64,000 bases of DNA, from the NCBI GenBank assembly GCA_963709765.1, contig CAVPXL010000001.1, positions 124,001-188,000 of the forward strand. The letters run 5' to 3'. The first letter of the stretch is position 1; every line of letters starts with the position of its first letter. This stretch comes from Roseitranquillus sp963709765 (GTDB taxonomy: Bacteria; Pseudomonadota; Alphaproteobacteria; Rhodobacterales; Rhodobacteraceae). Below the pieces are notes generated by a model. It was given only the letters and a program-made list of their open reading frames with translations, did no database searches and was not told the origin of the DNA. This document shows positions 1 through 9,125 of the stretch, in pieces. The position numbers and the translations under genes were made by a program.

Positions 1-79
1 CCCGCCGCGCGGCTCCACCACATCGCCGTAGATCGTCACGATGAAACTTCCCGCGCGCGGCGCTGGCGCCGACAGGCAT
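1..79 (-). CDS. PaaX-like transcriptional regulator, 5' end only
   Basis: The minus strand at the left edge encodes a short stretch, G-S-F-I-V-T-I-Y-G-D-V-V-E-P-R-G-G, that matches the N-terminal signature of the PaaX family of phenylacetyl-CoA-responsive repressors. The nearest ATG (77-79, read leftwards) is one base out of frame with it. Removing one base in the G-run around 48-55 joins them, the same +1 defect seen elsewhere in this window. Only about 25 residues are inside the window, so the family call rests on this motif alone. The position next to aromatic catabolism genes fits a PaaX-type regulator. Confidence 0.45.
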   Translation of the reverse strand, partial: MPVGASAARGKFHRDDLRRCGGAARR

Positions 80-201
80 CTCGCGACAGCCTCCGGTCGG
101 TTACGACGATTGTGGGACGGGCTGGTCAAGAGACGTATCCTCAGGTGCGGTCGGCGACGCTCATAGCCGCGGAACGGCCGCATGTGTAGCCGCCGCGCCG
201 A

Positions 202-693
202 TCAGACCGGCAACGCGATCTCCTGTTTCACCTCGCGCAGGACGAGGTTCGTGCGGGCGCTCTCAACCCCCGGCAGCCGAAAGAGAAACGTCTCGAGAAA
301 GGCATTGTAGGCCGCCAGATCGGCACACAGCACACGTAGGTGATAATCAGCTTCGCCAGTCGTCGCGAAGCAGTCGAGCACTTCTTCGCGCTCGCGGATC
401 TCCCGGACGAACCGCTCCACCAGCCCTTCATCATGGCGGGCGAGCTGCACATGCACGATGGCGTGGAATGTCAGACCGCACGCCGCCGGATCGGCCAGGG
501 CCACATAGCCGCGAATGGCCCCCGTTTCTTCCAGCGCCCGCACACGGCGCCAGCAGGCCGAGGTCGACATGGCCGTCGCATCGGCCAGATCCTGGTTCGA
601 CATCCGTCCGTCGCGCTGCAATCGGCGAAGGATGCGCCTGTCAGTGTCTTTCAGCGTCAAAGGAGGACCTCCGAAATACTCTGCCGGAATCAT
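202..693 (-). CDS. Lrp/AsnC-family transcriptional regulator
   Basis: A 163-residue protein with an N-terminal winged helix-turn-helix (about residues 15-75, with D-x-R-I-L-R-x-L-Q-x-D-G-R-x-S and the recognition stretch M-S-T-S-A-C-W-R-R-V) and a C-terminal RAM/AsnC effector domain (about 80-155). It is divergent from the indolepyruvate:ferredoxin oxidoreductase gene with only 111 bp between them, a classic arrangement for a local regulator of an amino-acid or 2-oxoacid catabolic enzyme. The ligand is probably an aromatic amino acid or its keto acid; this is inferred from the neighbour. The first ATG was taken; starting at the leucine before K-D-T-D-R-R would also fit the family. Confidence 0.9.
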   Translation of the reverse strand: MIPAEYFGGPPLTLKDTDRRILRRLQRDGRMSNQDLADATAMSTSACWRRVRALEETGAIRGYVALADPAACGLTFHAIVHVQLARHDEGLVERFVREIREREEVLDCFATTGEADYHLRVLCADLAAYNAFLETFLFRLPGVESARTNLVLREVKQEIALPV

Positions 694-804
694 CTGCTAA
701 TACGGCATATCCTATCACACTGGTCCGGAAAGCCGGCACGGAAAGGCAGGAAGTCGCACGCGGTGGAATGATATGATCGCAACATCGCCACCGGGAGAAG
801 CTCA
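694..804. promoter_or_regulatory. Divergent promoter region, asnC-type regulator / oxidoreductase
   Basis: This 111-bp spacer separates two divergent starts. It holds the most AT-rich stretch nearby (about 696-720, around CTAATACGGCATATCC), and a GGGAGAAG ribosome-binding site precedes the oxidoreductase ATG. It presumably carries both promoters and an Lrp-type operator. No individual -35/-10 pair or operator can be assigned with confidence by eye. Confidence 0.35.
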
Positions 805-3800
805 ATGTCCGTTCCGCGCCTCGATCTCGCCGACTATCGCCTGGCCGACCGCTACGAGCAGCCGGGCGGCCGCGTCTTCCTGACAGGCACGCAAGCCCTG
901 TCGCGCGTCCTTTTCGACCAGGCCCGCAGGGACCGCGATGCGGAACTCAAGACCGGGGGCTTCGTCTCGGGCTACCGCGGCTCGCCGCTGGGCGCGCTCG
1001 ACCTCGAGCTCTGGAAGTCGAAACAGCGCCTTGCCGAGAACCGGATCGAGTTCCTGCCGGCGGTCAACGAGGATCTGGCCGCCACGGCGGTCCTCGGGTC
1101 GCAGCAGGTGGAAACGGAACCTGGCGCCGAGGTGCAGGGCGTGTTCGCCATGTGGTACGGCAAGGGTCCGGGCGTCGACCGGTCGGGCGATGCGCTCAAG
1201 CACGGCAACGCCTATGGCTCGTCACCCCACGGCGGGGTGCTCGTCGTCGCGGGCGACGATCACGGTTGTGTCTCGTCCTCGATGCCACACCAGTCGGACG
1301 TGGCCTTCATGGCGTGGTTCATGCCGATCCTGAACCCCGCGAGCGTCGGCGAATACCTGACCTTCGGCGAATATGGCTACGCGCTCTCGCGTTTCTCGGG
1401 CATGTGGGTCGGCTTCAAGGCGGTCTCCGAGACGGTCGAATCCGCGCAATCCGTCGAATTGCCGCCCGACCGGCGCTTCGCCATCCCCGACTTCGACATG
1501 CCCGCAGGCGGCCTGCACTACCGCTGGCCCGACCTGCCGGGGCCGCAGATCGAAGAGCGAATGGAGGCCAAGAAACACGCCGCCTGGGCCTTCGCCGAAG
1601 CCAACCCGATCGACCGCGCGATCTACGGCATTCGGGACGCGCGCTATGGCTTCGTCTCCACCGGCAAGGGCCATCTGGACCTGATGGAGGCGCTGCGGCT
1701 CCTCGGCCTCGACGAGGCCGCCTGCCGCCGCCTCGGCATCGACATCTACAAGGTCGGAATGGTCTGGCCGCTGCCGAAGCGTGACGCGCTCGCGTTCGTG
1801 CGTGGCAAGGAGGAAGTGCTGGTCGTCGAGGAAAAGCGCGGCATCATCGAAAGCCAGCTCAAGGAGTATTTCTACGATTATCCCGGCGACAAGCCCGACC
1901 GCATGGTCGGCAAGCACGACGAGAACGACGCGCGCCTGATCCCGTGGACCGGCGAGCTCTCGCCGCGCCTTCTTGTGCCGCTGATCGCCCGGCGTCTCGA
2001 TGCGATCTTCCCCGGCGAGGCGTTTTCCGATCGGGCCCGCGCCCTGACCGAGACGACACCGAAGCTGATCCAGGTGCCCGGCGCGACCCGCACGCCCTAT
2101 TTCTGCTCGGGCTGCCCGCACAACACATCGACCCGCGTTCCGGAGGGCAGCAAGGCGCTGGCCGGCATCGGCTGCCACTTCATGGCAAGCTGGATGGACC
2201 GCGAAACCTCGTCGCTGATCCAGATGGGCGGCGAAGGCGTGAACTGGGCCGCCTCGTCGCGCTTCACCGGGCGCGGCCACGTGTTCCAGAACCTCGGCGA
2301 GGGGACCTGGTACCATTCGGGGTCGATGGCAATCCGGCAGGCGATCGCGGCCGGGGCGAACATCACCTACAAGATCCTTTACAACGACGCCGTGGCGATG
2401 ACCGGCGGCCAGCCGGTCGACGGACCCATCAGCGTGCAGGCGATCGCCCACATCTCCCGCGCCGAGGGCGTGGAGCGGATCGCCCTCGTCTCGGACCAGC
2501 CGGAAAAGTTTCGCGCCGGGGATTTACCTCGCGGCATCACCATCCACCACCGCCGCGAGCTCGACGCGGTGCAGCGCGCGCTTCGCGAGGTCGAGGGCGT
2601 TTCGGTCCTGATCTACGAGCAGACCTGCGCCACCGAGAAGCGCCGCCGCCGCAAGCGCGGGCAGATGGAGGACCCGCCCCGCTTCGCGGTCATCAACGAA
2701 CTGGTCTGCGAGGGCTGCGGCGACTGCTCGGTCGCGTCGAACTGTCTGAGCGTCGAGCCGGTCGAGACCGAGTTCGGACGCAAGCGCCGCATCAACCTGT
2801 CGACCTGCAACAAGGACTTCTCGTGCCTTGACGGGTTCTGCCCCAGCTTCGTCACCGTCGAGGGCGCAACCCGGCGCAGGAAGACGGGCGCGGACATCGA
2901 CACCGACACGCTGCTGGCCGACATGCCCGCGCCGGCCCTGCCGCCGCTCGACCGCCCATTCGACCTTCTGGTGACCGGCGTGGGCGGCACCGGCGTCGTC
3001 ACCGTCGGCGCGCTCATCACCATGGCCGCGCACCTCGAGGGCAAGGGGTCGAGCGTGCTCGACTTCACCGGCTTCGCGCAGAAGTTCGGGCCCGTCCTCA
3101 GTTTCATCCGCCTCGGCGCGGACCCCGGCGCGATCAACCAGGTCCGCATCGACACGCGCGGCGCCGATGCCGTCATCGGCTGCGACGTGGTCGTCTCGTC
3201 CTCGCCCAAGGCCTCTGCCTGCTATCGGCCCGGCACCCGCGTCGCCCTGAACCTCGCAGAGATGCCCACCGGCGACGTCGTGCGCCAGCGCGACGCGCGT
3301 CTCGACGTGACCGGCCGCGAGGCCGCGATCGCCGAAGCGGTCGGACCCGAAAACGTCGCCTCTTTCGACGCAAACGGCGCAGCCGAGCGGCTCCTCGGCG
3401 ACAGCGTGTTCGCCAATGTGATGATGCTGGGGTTCGCGTGGCAGCAGGGCCTCGTCCCGGTCTCGTTCGAGGCGCTCGCCCGCGCCATCGAGCTCAATGG
3501 CGTTGCCATTGACCGCAACATGACCGCTTTCTCGCTGGGCCGCATCCTCGCCGCGCGCCCGGACGCGCTTGCAAGGCAACTCGACCGCCCGGCGCTGCGA
3601 GAGGAGATCGCTGGACGACCTGATCGGGCGCCGCGCCGACTTCCTGGCGGAATACCAGGACCGGACCTGGGCCGACCGTTTCAACGCACGCATCGGCCGC
3701 TTCCGCGCGACCGGCGCGCCCGAGGATCTCGTCCGCCACGCCGTACGGTCGCTTTTCAAGCTGATGTCCTACAAGGATGAATACGAGGTCGCGCGGCTGC

Positions 3801-4283
3801 ACACGCGGACCGGCTTTGCGGAGGGACTGTCGCGCGACTTCGAAGGCGATTTCACGGTCAACTACCACCTCGCCCCGCCGTTTCTGCCGCTCGGCAAGGA
3901 TGCGCGCGGCCGGCCGCGCAAGCGGCGGTTCGGTCCGTGGATGGGCCATGCCTTCGGCGCACTCGCCCGGATGAAGCGGGTGCGCGGCACGGTTTTCGAC
4001 CCGTTCGGCTATACCGACGAGCGGAGGATGGAGCGCGCGTTGATCGGCTGGTACGAAGATCTGCTGGAGAGCTGTCCGCGCGCGCCGATGGGCGAGCAGC
4101 ATGCACGATGGGCGCGCATCCTGTCCGCGCCGATGGACATTCGCGGCTACGGCCCCGTCAAGTCCGAGGCGGTCGATCGGGTGAAGGGCCGAGGTCGCCG
4201 CGCTTCTGGAAGGAAAGAAGAACGCCGCCCGCCGGGAACCGGCGCGCGGCGTCATAGGCCGATCTCGGACCGCCCGGACCTGA
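805..4283 (+). CDS. Indolepyruvate:ferredoxin oxidoreductase, fused IorA-IorB type (two frame breaks)
   Basis: Oxidatively decarboxylates aryl-2-oxoacids (indolepyruvate, phenylpyruvate) to arylacetyl-CoA with ferredoxin. In order: pyrimidine-binding domain (G-Y-R-G-S-P-L-G near residue 50), linker, TPP domain with G-E-G-T-W-Y-H-S-G and N-D-A-V-A-M-T-G-G-Q-P-V-D-G, ferredoxin-like cysteines (C-E-G-C-G-D-C then C-N-K-D-F-S-C-L-D-G-F-C), gamma domain (G-V-G-G-T-G-V-V-T-V), and a C-terminal domain. The frame shifts by +1 at about 3604-3610 and again at about 4184-4190. Repaired, it gives about 1158 residues, normal for the fused enzyme. The exact 3' end is uncertain because a hairpin overlaps it. 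Start: ATG after GGGAGAAG. Confidence 0.85.
4222..4252 (-). terminator. Rho-independent terminator for the minus-strand operon
   Basis: A strong interrupted hairpin: ACGCCGC then GCCGG, loop GAA, then CCGGC and GCGGCGT, with a 2-nt internal mismatch on each side. Read on the minus strand it lies 55 bp after the amine oxidase stop and is followed by the T-rich CTTCTTTCCTT. The plus-strand side has no T tail, so it mainly serves the minus-strand operon. Confidence 0.7.
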
Positions 4284-4307
4284 CCGGACGGCCCTTCTAC
4301 GCGATCG

Positions 4308-6305
4308 TCACTCGGCCGCGGCGGTGTCCAGCCCCTCGGGCAATCGCACCGTGATCGCCGGGTTGTGGTCGAAGTAGTTGAACGGTGCCAGCGTGATTCC
4401 CTTCCACACCAGCGACATCACCGGCCAGTCTTCCATCTTCGGCACATGGTGGAAGCCCATCGTGTACCAGGTCACCAGGTCGGCCTTGGCGATGCTGCGA
4501 TCTTCCTGCATCCAGGTGGCCAGCGTGTCGGAGCCGTCGCTCTGGAACGCATACTCGCCGCCCGCATATCGTTGCTCGCGCGCATAGGGCGTCACGAACA
4601 GCGAGTACTCGATATAGGGGTTGCGCATCGCCGGCGGGTCGTTGGCCATGTCGAAGGGGCTGTAGGCCACGCTGCCACCGGGCATGACCATGTAGGCCGG
4701 ATGATGCCCGAGCTTGGTCTCAACATCCATGTTGCCGATATGATAGACCGCAGGCGTATCGGGATTGACCTTGTAGCGCGCCTCCGACTCCGTCTGCGGC
4801 ATCGTCTGTTCCGTCACCCAGAGCGAGCGGCGCGGGATGTCGGCCGGGGCCTCGGCCGGGACGAGACCCGTGCGCATGAAGCTGTTGGCCTGCCCGTCGA
4901 TGTCGAAGTCCAGCCGGAAGTTGAAGAAGTGGTCGTGGTTCGGCGCCACCAGGTTCGGCGCGATCAGCGTGCCGTACTTCGTGTCCGCCTCGGCGGTTTC
5001 GTCCTTCATGCTTTTCGAGGCGACGCCCTTGACCGCGTCGAGGCCGGTGGAGCCGACCATGACCTGCATCCGCCCGGACTGATCGAAGCGGTAGTCGATC
5101 AGGTAGTCGTAGTTTCCGACCTCCGACGCCGAGCGCACGACGAGTTCGGTGGCGGGCCGCCCCTCGGTCGGCGTGAACTGGTCCGGACCCTGGGCGAAGA
5201 CCTCGAAGTGCCGCCAGGCGGGGTCGCCCACATTGCGCTCGAAGACGCAGACCGCGTTCGGGATCTCCAGCGGCGTGCCGTCGTCGGCATGGACCACGGC
5301 AGGCAGGAACGTGGCCTGGACCGGGCAGTCGACGCCCGGGCGCAGCGGCGACAGGAAGATGCCGAAGCCGTATTCGCCGCTGTCCATGTAGGTACGCCAG
5401 TACCAGCCCTCGTCGGGGTCCATGTAGGGCACGAATACCTCCGACAGGTGCGCCTGATACATCATCTCGCGCCCGTCGGCCCGGATGTCGGACAGCACCA
5501 CGCCGGGCCGCTTGTCGATGCGCCAGCGGAACGACCAGAGGTCCCAGTTCACCAGGCCGTCCTCGATCGTGTAGTTCGGCTCGCCTTCCTGGGTGATCGT
5601 GGCGGGATTCGTCTCGGCGCGCAGCTCCATGTCGTCACGTGCGGCGATTTCGTCCTGCGTGTAGCCCCAGGCATCCTCGGGCACCGGAACGACCCCGGTA
5701 TCGGTCACCTCCACGACCTCACCGCCAGCCAGATCGACCGTGGCGAAGAGCCCCTCGATCGGCTTGGCGTACCAGTTCGATCCCTCGGGCAGGATGTAGC
5801 ACGGCACCTTCATCAGGCGCCGGCCCTCTTCGTCCGGATCGCCGAACGCACCGGCCGTGAGCGGCAGGCAAAAGACCTCGTCCTGTGTCAGGCCGCGTTT
5901 CTCGAGACCGGCAAGGAAGTCGGGATGCGAGAGCGCCAGCTCCATCGCGCCGACGAATTCCTCGACCAGGAGCATCGGCTCGCCTTCGGCCGGCGCCCAG
6001 TCCTCGACCGCCCGGTCGGTGATGTTGACCACGCCGCGGAACACGCCCTCGCCGGTCACCACGTTGACGATGGCGCGGCGGGTTTCGGGATCGCCCTCCT
6101 GCCAAGCCAGGACCTCGGACTTCTCGGGCTCGTAGAGCTCGATCAGCGGCCAGCGGCTGTCCTCTCCGGTATGGCCAGCCTCGGCCAGGATCTCGCCAAC
6201 CGCCGAGATCTCGTCTGTCGTCAGCCCGTCAAGCGGATGCGCCGCGGCCGATCCGGCCAGCGCCACGCCCGCGAGGAGCGACAGTTTCGCTGCGATGTGC
6301 CTCAT
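4308..6305 (-). CDS. Copper-containing primary amine oxidase (TynA type), secreted
   Basis: Oxidises primary amines, in this family often arylethylamines such as phenylethylamine, tyramine or tryptamine, to the aldehyde plus NH3 and H2O2 in the periplasm. The 665-residue protein has a signal peptide (about 1-22, ending A-A-A). The topaquinone precursor is Tyr399 in V-G-N-Y-D-Y, the catalytic base Asp308 is in Y-M-D-S-G-E-Y, copper ligands are His457 and His459 in H-D-H-F-F, and the third histidine is in G-F-H-H (619/620). Length and motifs are complete. It is last in the operon, 65 bp after the SDR gene and just before the terminator. The arylaldehyde product would feed arylacetate to the same operon. 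Confidence 0.93.
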   Translation of the reverse strand: MRHIAAKLSLLAGVALAGSAAAHPLDGLTTDEISAVGEILAEAGHTGEDSRWPLIELYEPEKSEVLAWQEGDPETRRAIVNVVTGEGVFRGVVNITDRAVEDWAPAEGEPMLLVEEFVGAMELALSHPDFLAGLEKRGLTQDEVFCLPLTAGAFGDPDEEGRRLMKVPCYILPEGSNWYAKPIEGLFATVDLAGGEVVEVTDTGVVPVPEDAWGYTQDEIAARDDMELRAETNPATITQEGEPNYTIEDGLVNWDLWSFRWRIDKRPGVVLSDIRADGREMMYQAHLSEVFVPYMDPDEGWYWRTYMDSGEYGFGIFLSPLRPGVDCPVQATFLPAVVHADDGTPLEIPNAVCVFERNVGDPAWRHFEVFAQGPDQFTPTEGRPATELVVRSASEVGNYDYLIDYRFDQSGRMQVMVGSTGLDAVKGVASKSMKDETAEADTKYGTLIAPNLVAPNHDHFFNFRLDFDIDGQANSFMRTGLVPAEAPADIPRRSLWVTEQTMPQTESEARYKVNPDTPAVYHIGNMDVETKLGHHPAYMVMPGGSVAYSPFDMANDPPAMRNPYIEYSLFVTPYAREQRYAGGEYAFQSDGSDTLATWMQEDRSIAKADLVTWYTMGFHHVPKMEDWPVMSLVWKGITLAPFNYFDHNPAITVRLPEGLDTAAAE

Positions 6306-6370
6306 CTCAAACTCCCTGTGGATTTGTCTTCGATTTCGTTCTTGCCGACGGACGCGCCGGCTTGCGAGCC

Positions 6371-7096
6371 TTAAATCTGTACGCTGCCGACGCTCGCGCC
6401 GCCGCAGACGTAGAGGGTCTGTCCGGTGACGAAGCCGTTCTCCGGGTCGCAGAAGAACAGGAACGCCCGGGTGACATCCTCGACCCGTCCGAGCCGTCCG
6501 ACCGGAATGCGCTTCGCCAACTCGTCCTCCTGCGTGCTTCCTTTCGGAACGATGCCCCAGAAGTTATCCGTCAGGATCGGTCCGGGCGCCACCACGTTGA
6601 CCGTGATGCCGTGCGGCGCAAGCTCCAGCGCCCAGGTTCGCGCCATGCCGATCATGCCGGCCTTGGACGCACCGTAGGCGGTGCGCGTCGCCGCCCCCAG
6701 CGCCGCCCGCGACGAGTTGAACATCACGCGCCCGAAGCCCCGCGCCTTCATCGCCGGCAGGAATGCCTGGACGAGCGAAAGGGCCGCGCCCAAATGCAGC
6801 TGAGCAAGTCCTGTGATGTCTGACGGCTTCGCCTCTTCCACCAGGTTGGGCCAGATCACGCCGGCATTGTGCACAAGGTGGGTGACCTCGTGGCGTGCCG
6901 CGATCCCGGCCGCCGCCGCCTCGACCGCCTCCGCGTCGAGCAGGTCGCAGGCCACATGCTCCAGCCGCGCATGGGTGAATTCCGGCGCATGACGGGCGAC
7001 CGACACCACCGTGTAGCCCTGCTCCAGCAGCCGCCGCGCCAAGTCCGCGCCGATCCCCTTGTTGCCGCCGGTGATGACCGCCGTGTACTCGCTCAT
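6371..7096 (-). CDS. Short-chain dehydrogenase/reductase
   Basis: A 241-residue classical SDR: cofactor motif T-G-G-N-K-G-I-G (about 8-15), N-N/H-N-A-G equivalent (V-H-N-A-G-V), catalytic Ser in F-N-S-S-R and Y-G-A-S-K, and P-G-P-I at the C-terminal cofactor contact. Lys in Y-x3-K is present, so it should be active with NAD(H) or NADP(H). The ATG overlaps the TGA of the upstream cyclase gene by four bases (ATGA). The open frame runs much further upstream but only as a shadow of the neighbouring genes. Substrate unknown; presumably an alcohol or ketone intermediate of the pathway. Confidence 0.88.
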   Translation of the reverse strand: MSEYTAVITGGNKGIGADLARRLLEQGYTVVSVARHAPEFTHARLEHVACDLLDAEAVEAAAAGIAARHEVTHLVHNAGVIWPNLVEEAKPSDITGLAQLHLGAALSLVQAFLPAMKARGFGRVMFNSSRAALGAATRTAYGASKAGMIGMARTWALELAPHGITVNVVAPGPILTDNFWGIVPKGSTQEDELAKRIPVGRLGRVEDVTRAFLFFCDPENGFVTGQTLYVCGGASVGSVQI

Positions 7097-7878
7097 GGTC
7101 TCTCCCTCGTGACCAGCGCCAGGACCCGAAGCGGGCTGCCGGTGCCGTTCCTGATCTTGAGCGGCGCGGCCATCAGAACCGCCCCTCTGGGCGGAAGCCG
7201 GTCGAGCCCCTTCAGGCATTGCAACCCGAACTTGCCCGCGCCGTGCAGATGGTAGTGCGCCGGGAATGGCGGCGTGAAATGCGCGCCCTGCCCCGCATCG
7301 GTGCCCACCGTCTCGGTGCCGAAGCCGCGGATGTCGCGCTCGTCGATCAGGAACCGGATCGCCGCGGACGACGGTCCCGGCGAATGCGGTCCGTCCTCGC
7401 GCATGTTGAGGTAGGCCGCGCCCGACCGCTTCGACCAGTCGGTCCGCATCAGCACCCAGGCATCGGCGGGAATGGTCCCGTGGGCGGCCTCCCATTCCTC
7501 GATCTTGTCGACGCTCAGCGTGTAATCTTCGTCTGTCGCCGTCTCGGTCACGCAGTCGATGACACAGACCGGACCGACGAAGGCCCCCGGCGCGATCTCG
7601 TCGACCGCCCCGTTCGGCACGTCGCGCCCGGAGATCCAGTGCACCGGCGCGTCGAAATGGGTGCCGGTATGCTCGGACATGGAGATGTTGTGCCACTTCC
7701 ACGCAGGTCCCCGATGGTCGTAGGCCGAAACCTCCTCCATCCGGAACCGCGCGCATTGACCGAACTCGGGCGGCAGGACGATGACCGGGAAATCCGGGTC
7801 GAGGGTGTGCGTGAGGTCGACCACCTCGACCTCGCCCCCGGCCAGCGCGGCGACAAGCCCCTCCAGCACGCCGCTCAT
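7093..7878 (-). CDS. Cyclase-family metal hydrolase (isatin hydrolase / kynurenine formamidase-like)
   Basis: A 261-residue protein of the PF04199 cyclase family, which includes KynB kynurenine formamidase and isatin hydrolase. The metal-binding signature H70-T-G-T-H74-F-D76-A-P-V-H80 is complete. It begins with the usual V-V-D-L-T-H-T-L motif at about 19-26. Members hydrolyse amide or lactam bonds using Mn or Zn. In this operon an isatin-type lactam is the attractive substrate, but that is inference from context. Four-base ATGA overlaps link it to both neighbours (7875-7878 and 7093-7096). Confidence 0.85.
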   Translation of the reverse strand: MSGVLEGLVAALAGGEVEVVDLTHTLDPDFPVIVLPPEFGQCARFRMEEVSAYDHRGPAWKWHNISMSEHTGTHFDAPVHWISGRDVPNGAVDEIAPGAFVGPVCVIDCVTETATDEDYTLSVDKIEEWEAAHGTIPADAWVLMRTDWSKRSGAAYLNMREDGPHSPGPSSAAIRFLIDERDIRGFGTETVGTDAGQGAHFTPPFPAHYHLHGAGKFGLQCLKGLDRLPPRGAVLMAAPLKIRNGTGSPLRVLALVTRERP

Positions 7879-9125
7879 AACCCGCCTCCGGCCAGTTCCC
7901 GCTCCAGCACCTTGGGCGATTGCCGCCAGCGTTCGGCGATGTCGCGCGCCACGTCCCCGCACCAGACCTCCTCCAGCCCGTCACGCAATCCGGCGACGAC
8001 ACTGCGCGCGAGAGCCGCCGGCGCGACCTTTGGAGGCGGCACGTCCTGATGCCAGGCATCCTCGGTCGGGCCGGCAAAGACGTTCATCACCCGAATCCCG
8101 CCCGGCCGCAGCTCGGCCCGAAGCGCCTGCGACAGAGACAGCGCGGCGGCGTTCGACGCCGAGAACGGGCCGTAGGCCGGGTCATTCACGAGCGCATGGA
8201 CCGACAGCAGGTTCACCCAGGCCGCGGCGCTGTTCACCCCGTCCGCCCCGCGCGCCCGCATGGCCGGCCCGAACGCCTGCGCGAGCCGCATCGCTCCGAA
8301 ATAGTTCACTTCCATCTCGTCGCGCGCGAACATCACGTCGCCGCGCGACAGAACGCCGCCCGGCCGCACGAAGCGCGCGTTGTTGATCAGGATGTCGGTC
8401 TTGCCGCCAATCTCGCCCGCCAGCGCCGCGACAGAGCGCGTGTCGGTCACGTCGAGAGGCAGCAGCGAGACATCATCCATCCCCTCCAGCTCCGCGCGCT
8501 GCGGATAGGGGCGCCACGTCTCGGCCTCGCCAACGAAGACCGCCGCCGCTCCGGCTTCGAGCAGGGCGCGTGCGAGCGCCGGCGCGTTCTCCTGCCGCGC
8601 ATCCGTGATCAGGATCCGGCGATGCTTCGGGTCGGCGGTCAGTTCGCGCAGTTGCGGGTCGTCGGACATGTTCGGTGTCGCCTCCTTCGGCAATGCCATC
8701 AGCACCCCCTGCCCCGCCCGGTCGAGCCGGTTGACGAGGCGCACGGCCTCGCCCTTCCGGCAATCGCCGTGGACGTGGCAGATGATGGACACCCCGGCGT
8801 CGAGCCGCACGGTCCCGGTGTGCCACGGCATCCGTTCGCGAAAATAGAGATCGGGCGAGACACGCACCATCGTCATCGCCAGAAGCGTGCCCGACGGGTC
8901 GGTTTCACGCCATTGCAGGTTTGTCGACAGGCACCGGCAGCAGGCGTCGCGCGGCGGATACTGCACCGCGCCGCAATCGGCGCAGTGCTGCAGCATGAAC
9001 CGCCCCTCGGCGGCCGCGGCCGTCAGACCCAGCGCCGCGCGCGACCGGGCGGCGGGCGGCAGCGCGGGTCGCCGCATCGGCGTCTGCGGGTTCTTCTTCG
9101 GCGGCGGACTCAGCGGGTCGGTCAT
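7875..9125 (-). CDS. DUF35 zinc-ribbon/OB-fold protein fused to a degenerate SDR domain
   Basis: A 416-residue two-domain protein. Residues 40-140 form a DUF35 module with zinc-ribbon cysteines C48-x2-C51 and C62-x2-C65 followed by an OB fold. Residues 168-416 resemble an SDR, but the TGxxxGxG loop reads T-D-A-R-Q-E-N-A (174-181), the N-N-A-G motif reads N-N-A-R, and the Y-x3-K pair is F321-x3-N325. It therefore looks unable to act as a dehydrogenase. DUF35 proteins partner thiolase-like enzymes and bind acyl-CoA, and the next gene upstream is such an enzyme. I infer a structural or CoA-presenting subunit. Start ATG overlaps the thiolase TGA (ATGA). Confidence 0.8.
   Translation of the reverse strand: MTDPLSPPPKKNPQTPMRRPALPPAARSRAALGLTAAAAEGRFMLQHCADCGAVQYPPRDACCRCLSTNLQWRETDPSGTLLAMTMVRVSPDLYFRERMPWHTGTVRLDAGVSIICHVHGDCRKGEAVRLVNRLDRAGQGVLMALPKEATPNMSDDPQLRELTADPKHRRILITDARQENAPALARALLEAGAAAVFVGEAETWRPYPQRAELEGMDDVSLLPLDVTDTRSVAALAGEIGGKTDILINNARFVRPGGVLSRGDVMFARDEMEVNYFGAMRLAQAFGPAMRARGADGVNSAAAWVNLLSVHALVNDPAYGPFSASNAAALSLSQALRAELRPGGIRVMNVFAGPTEDAWHQDVPPPKVAPAALARSVVAGLRDGLEEVWCGDVARDIAERWRQSPKVLERELAGGGL

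Noticed and set aside
4365..6374. Long plus-strand open frame opposite the amine oxidase gene
   Set aside because: Composition is H/R/V-rich with no domain; it is an antisense shadow of a high-GC gene with complete amine oxidase motifs on the other strand.
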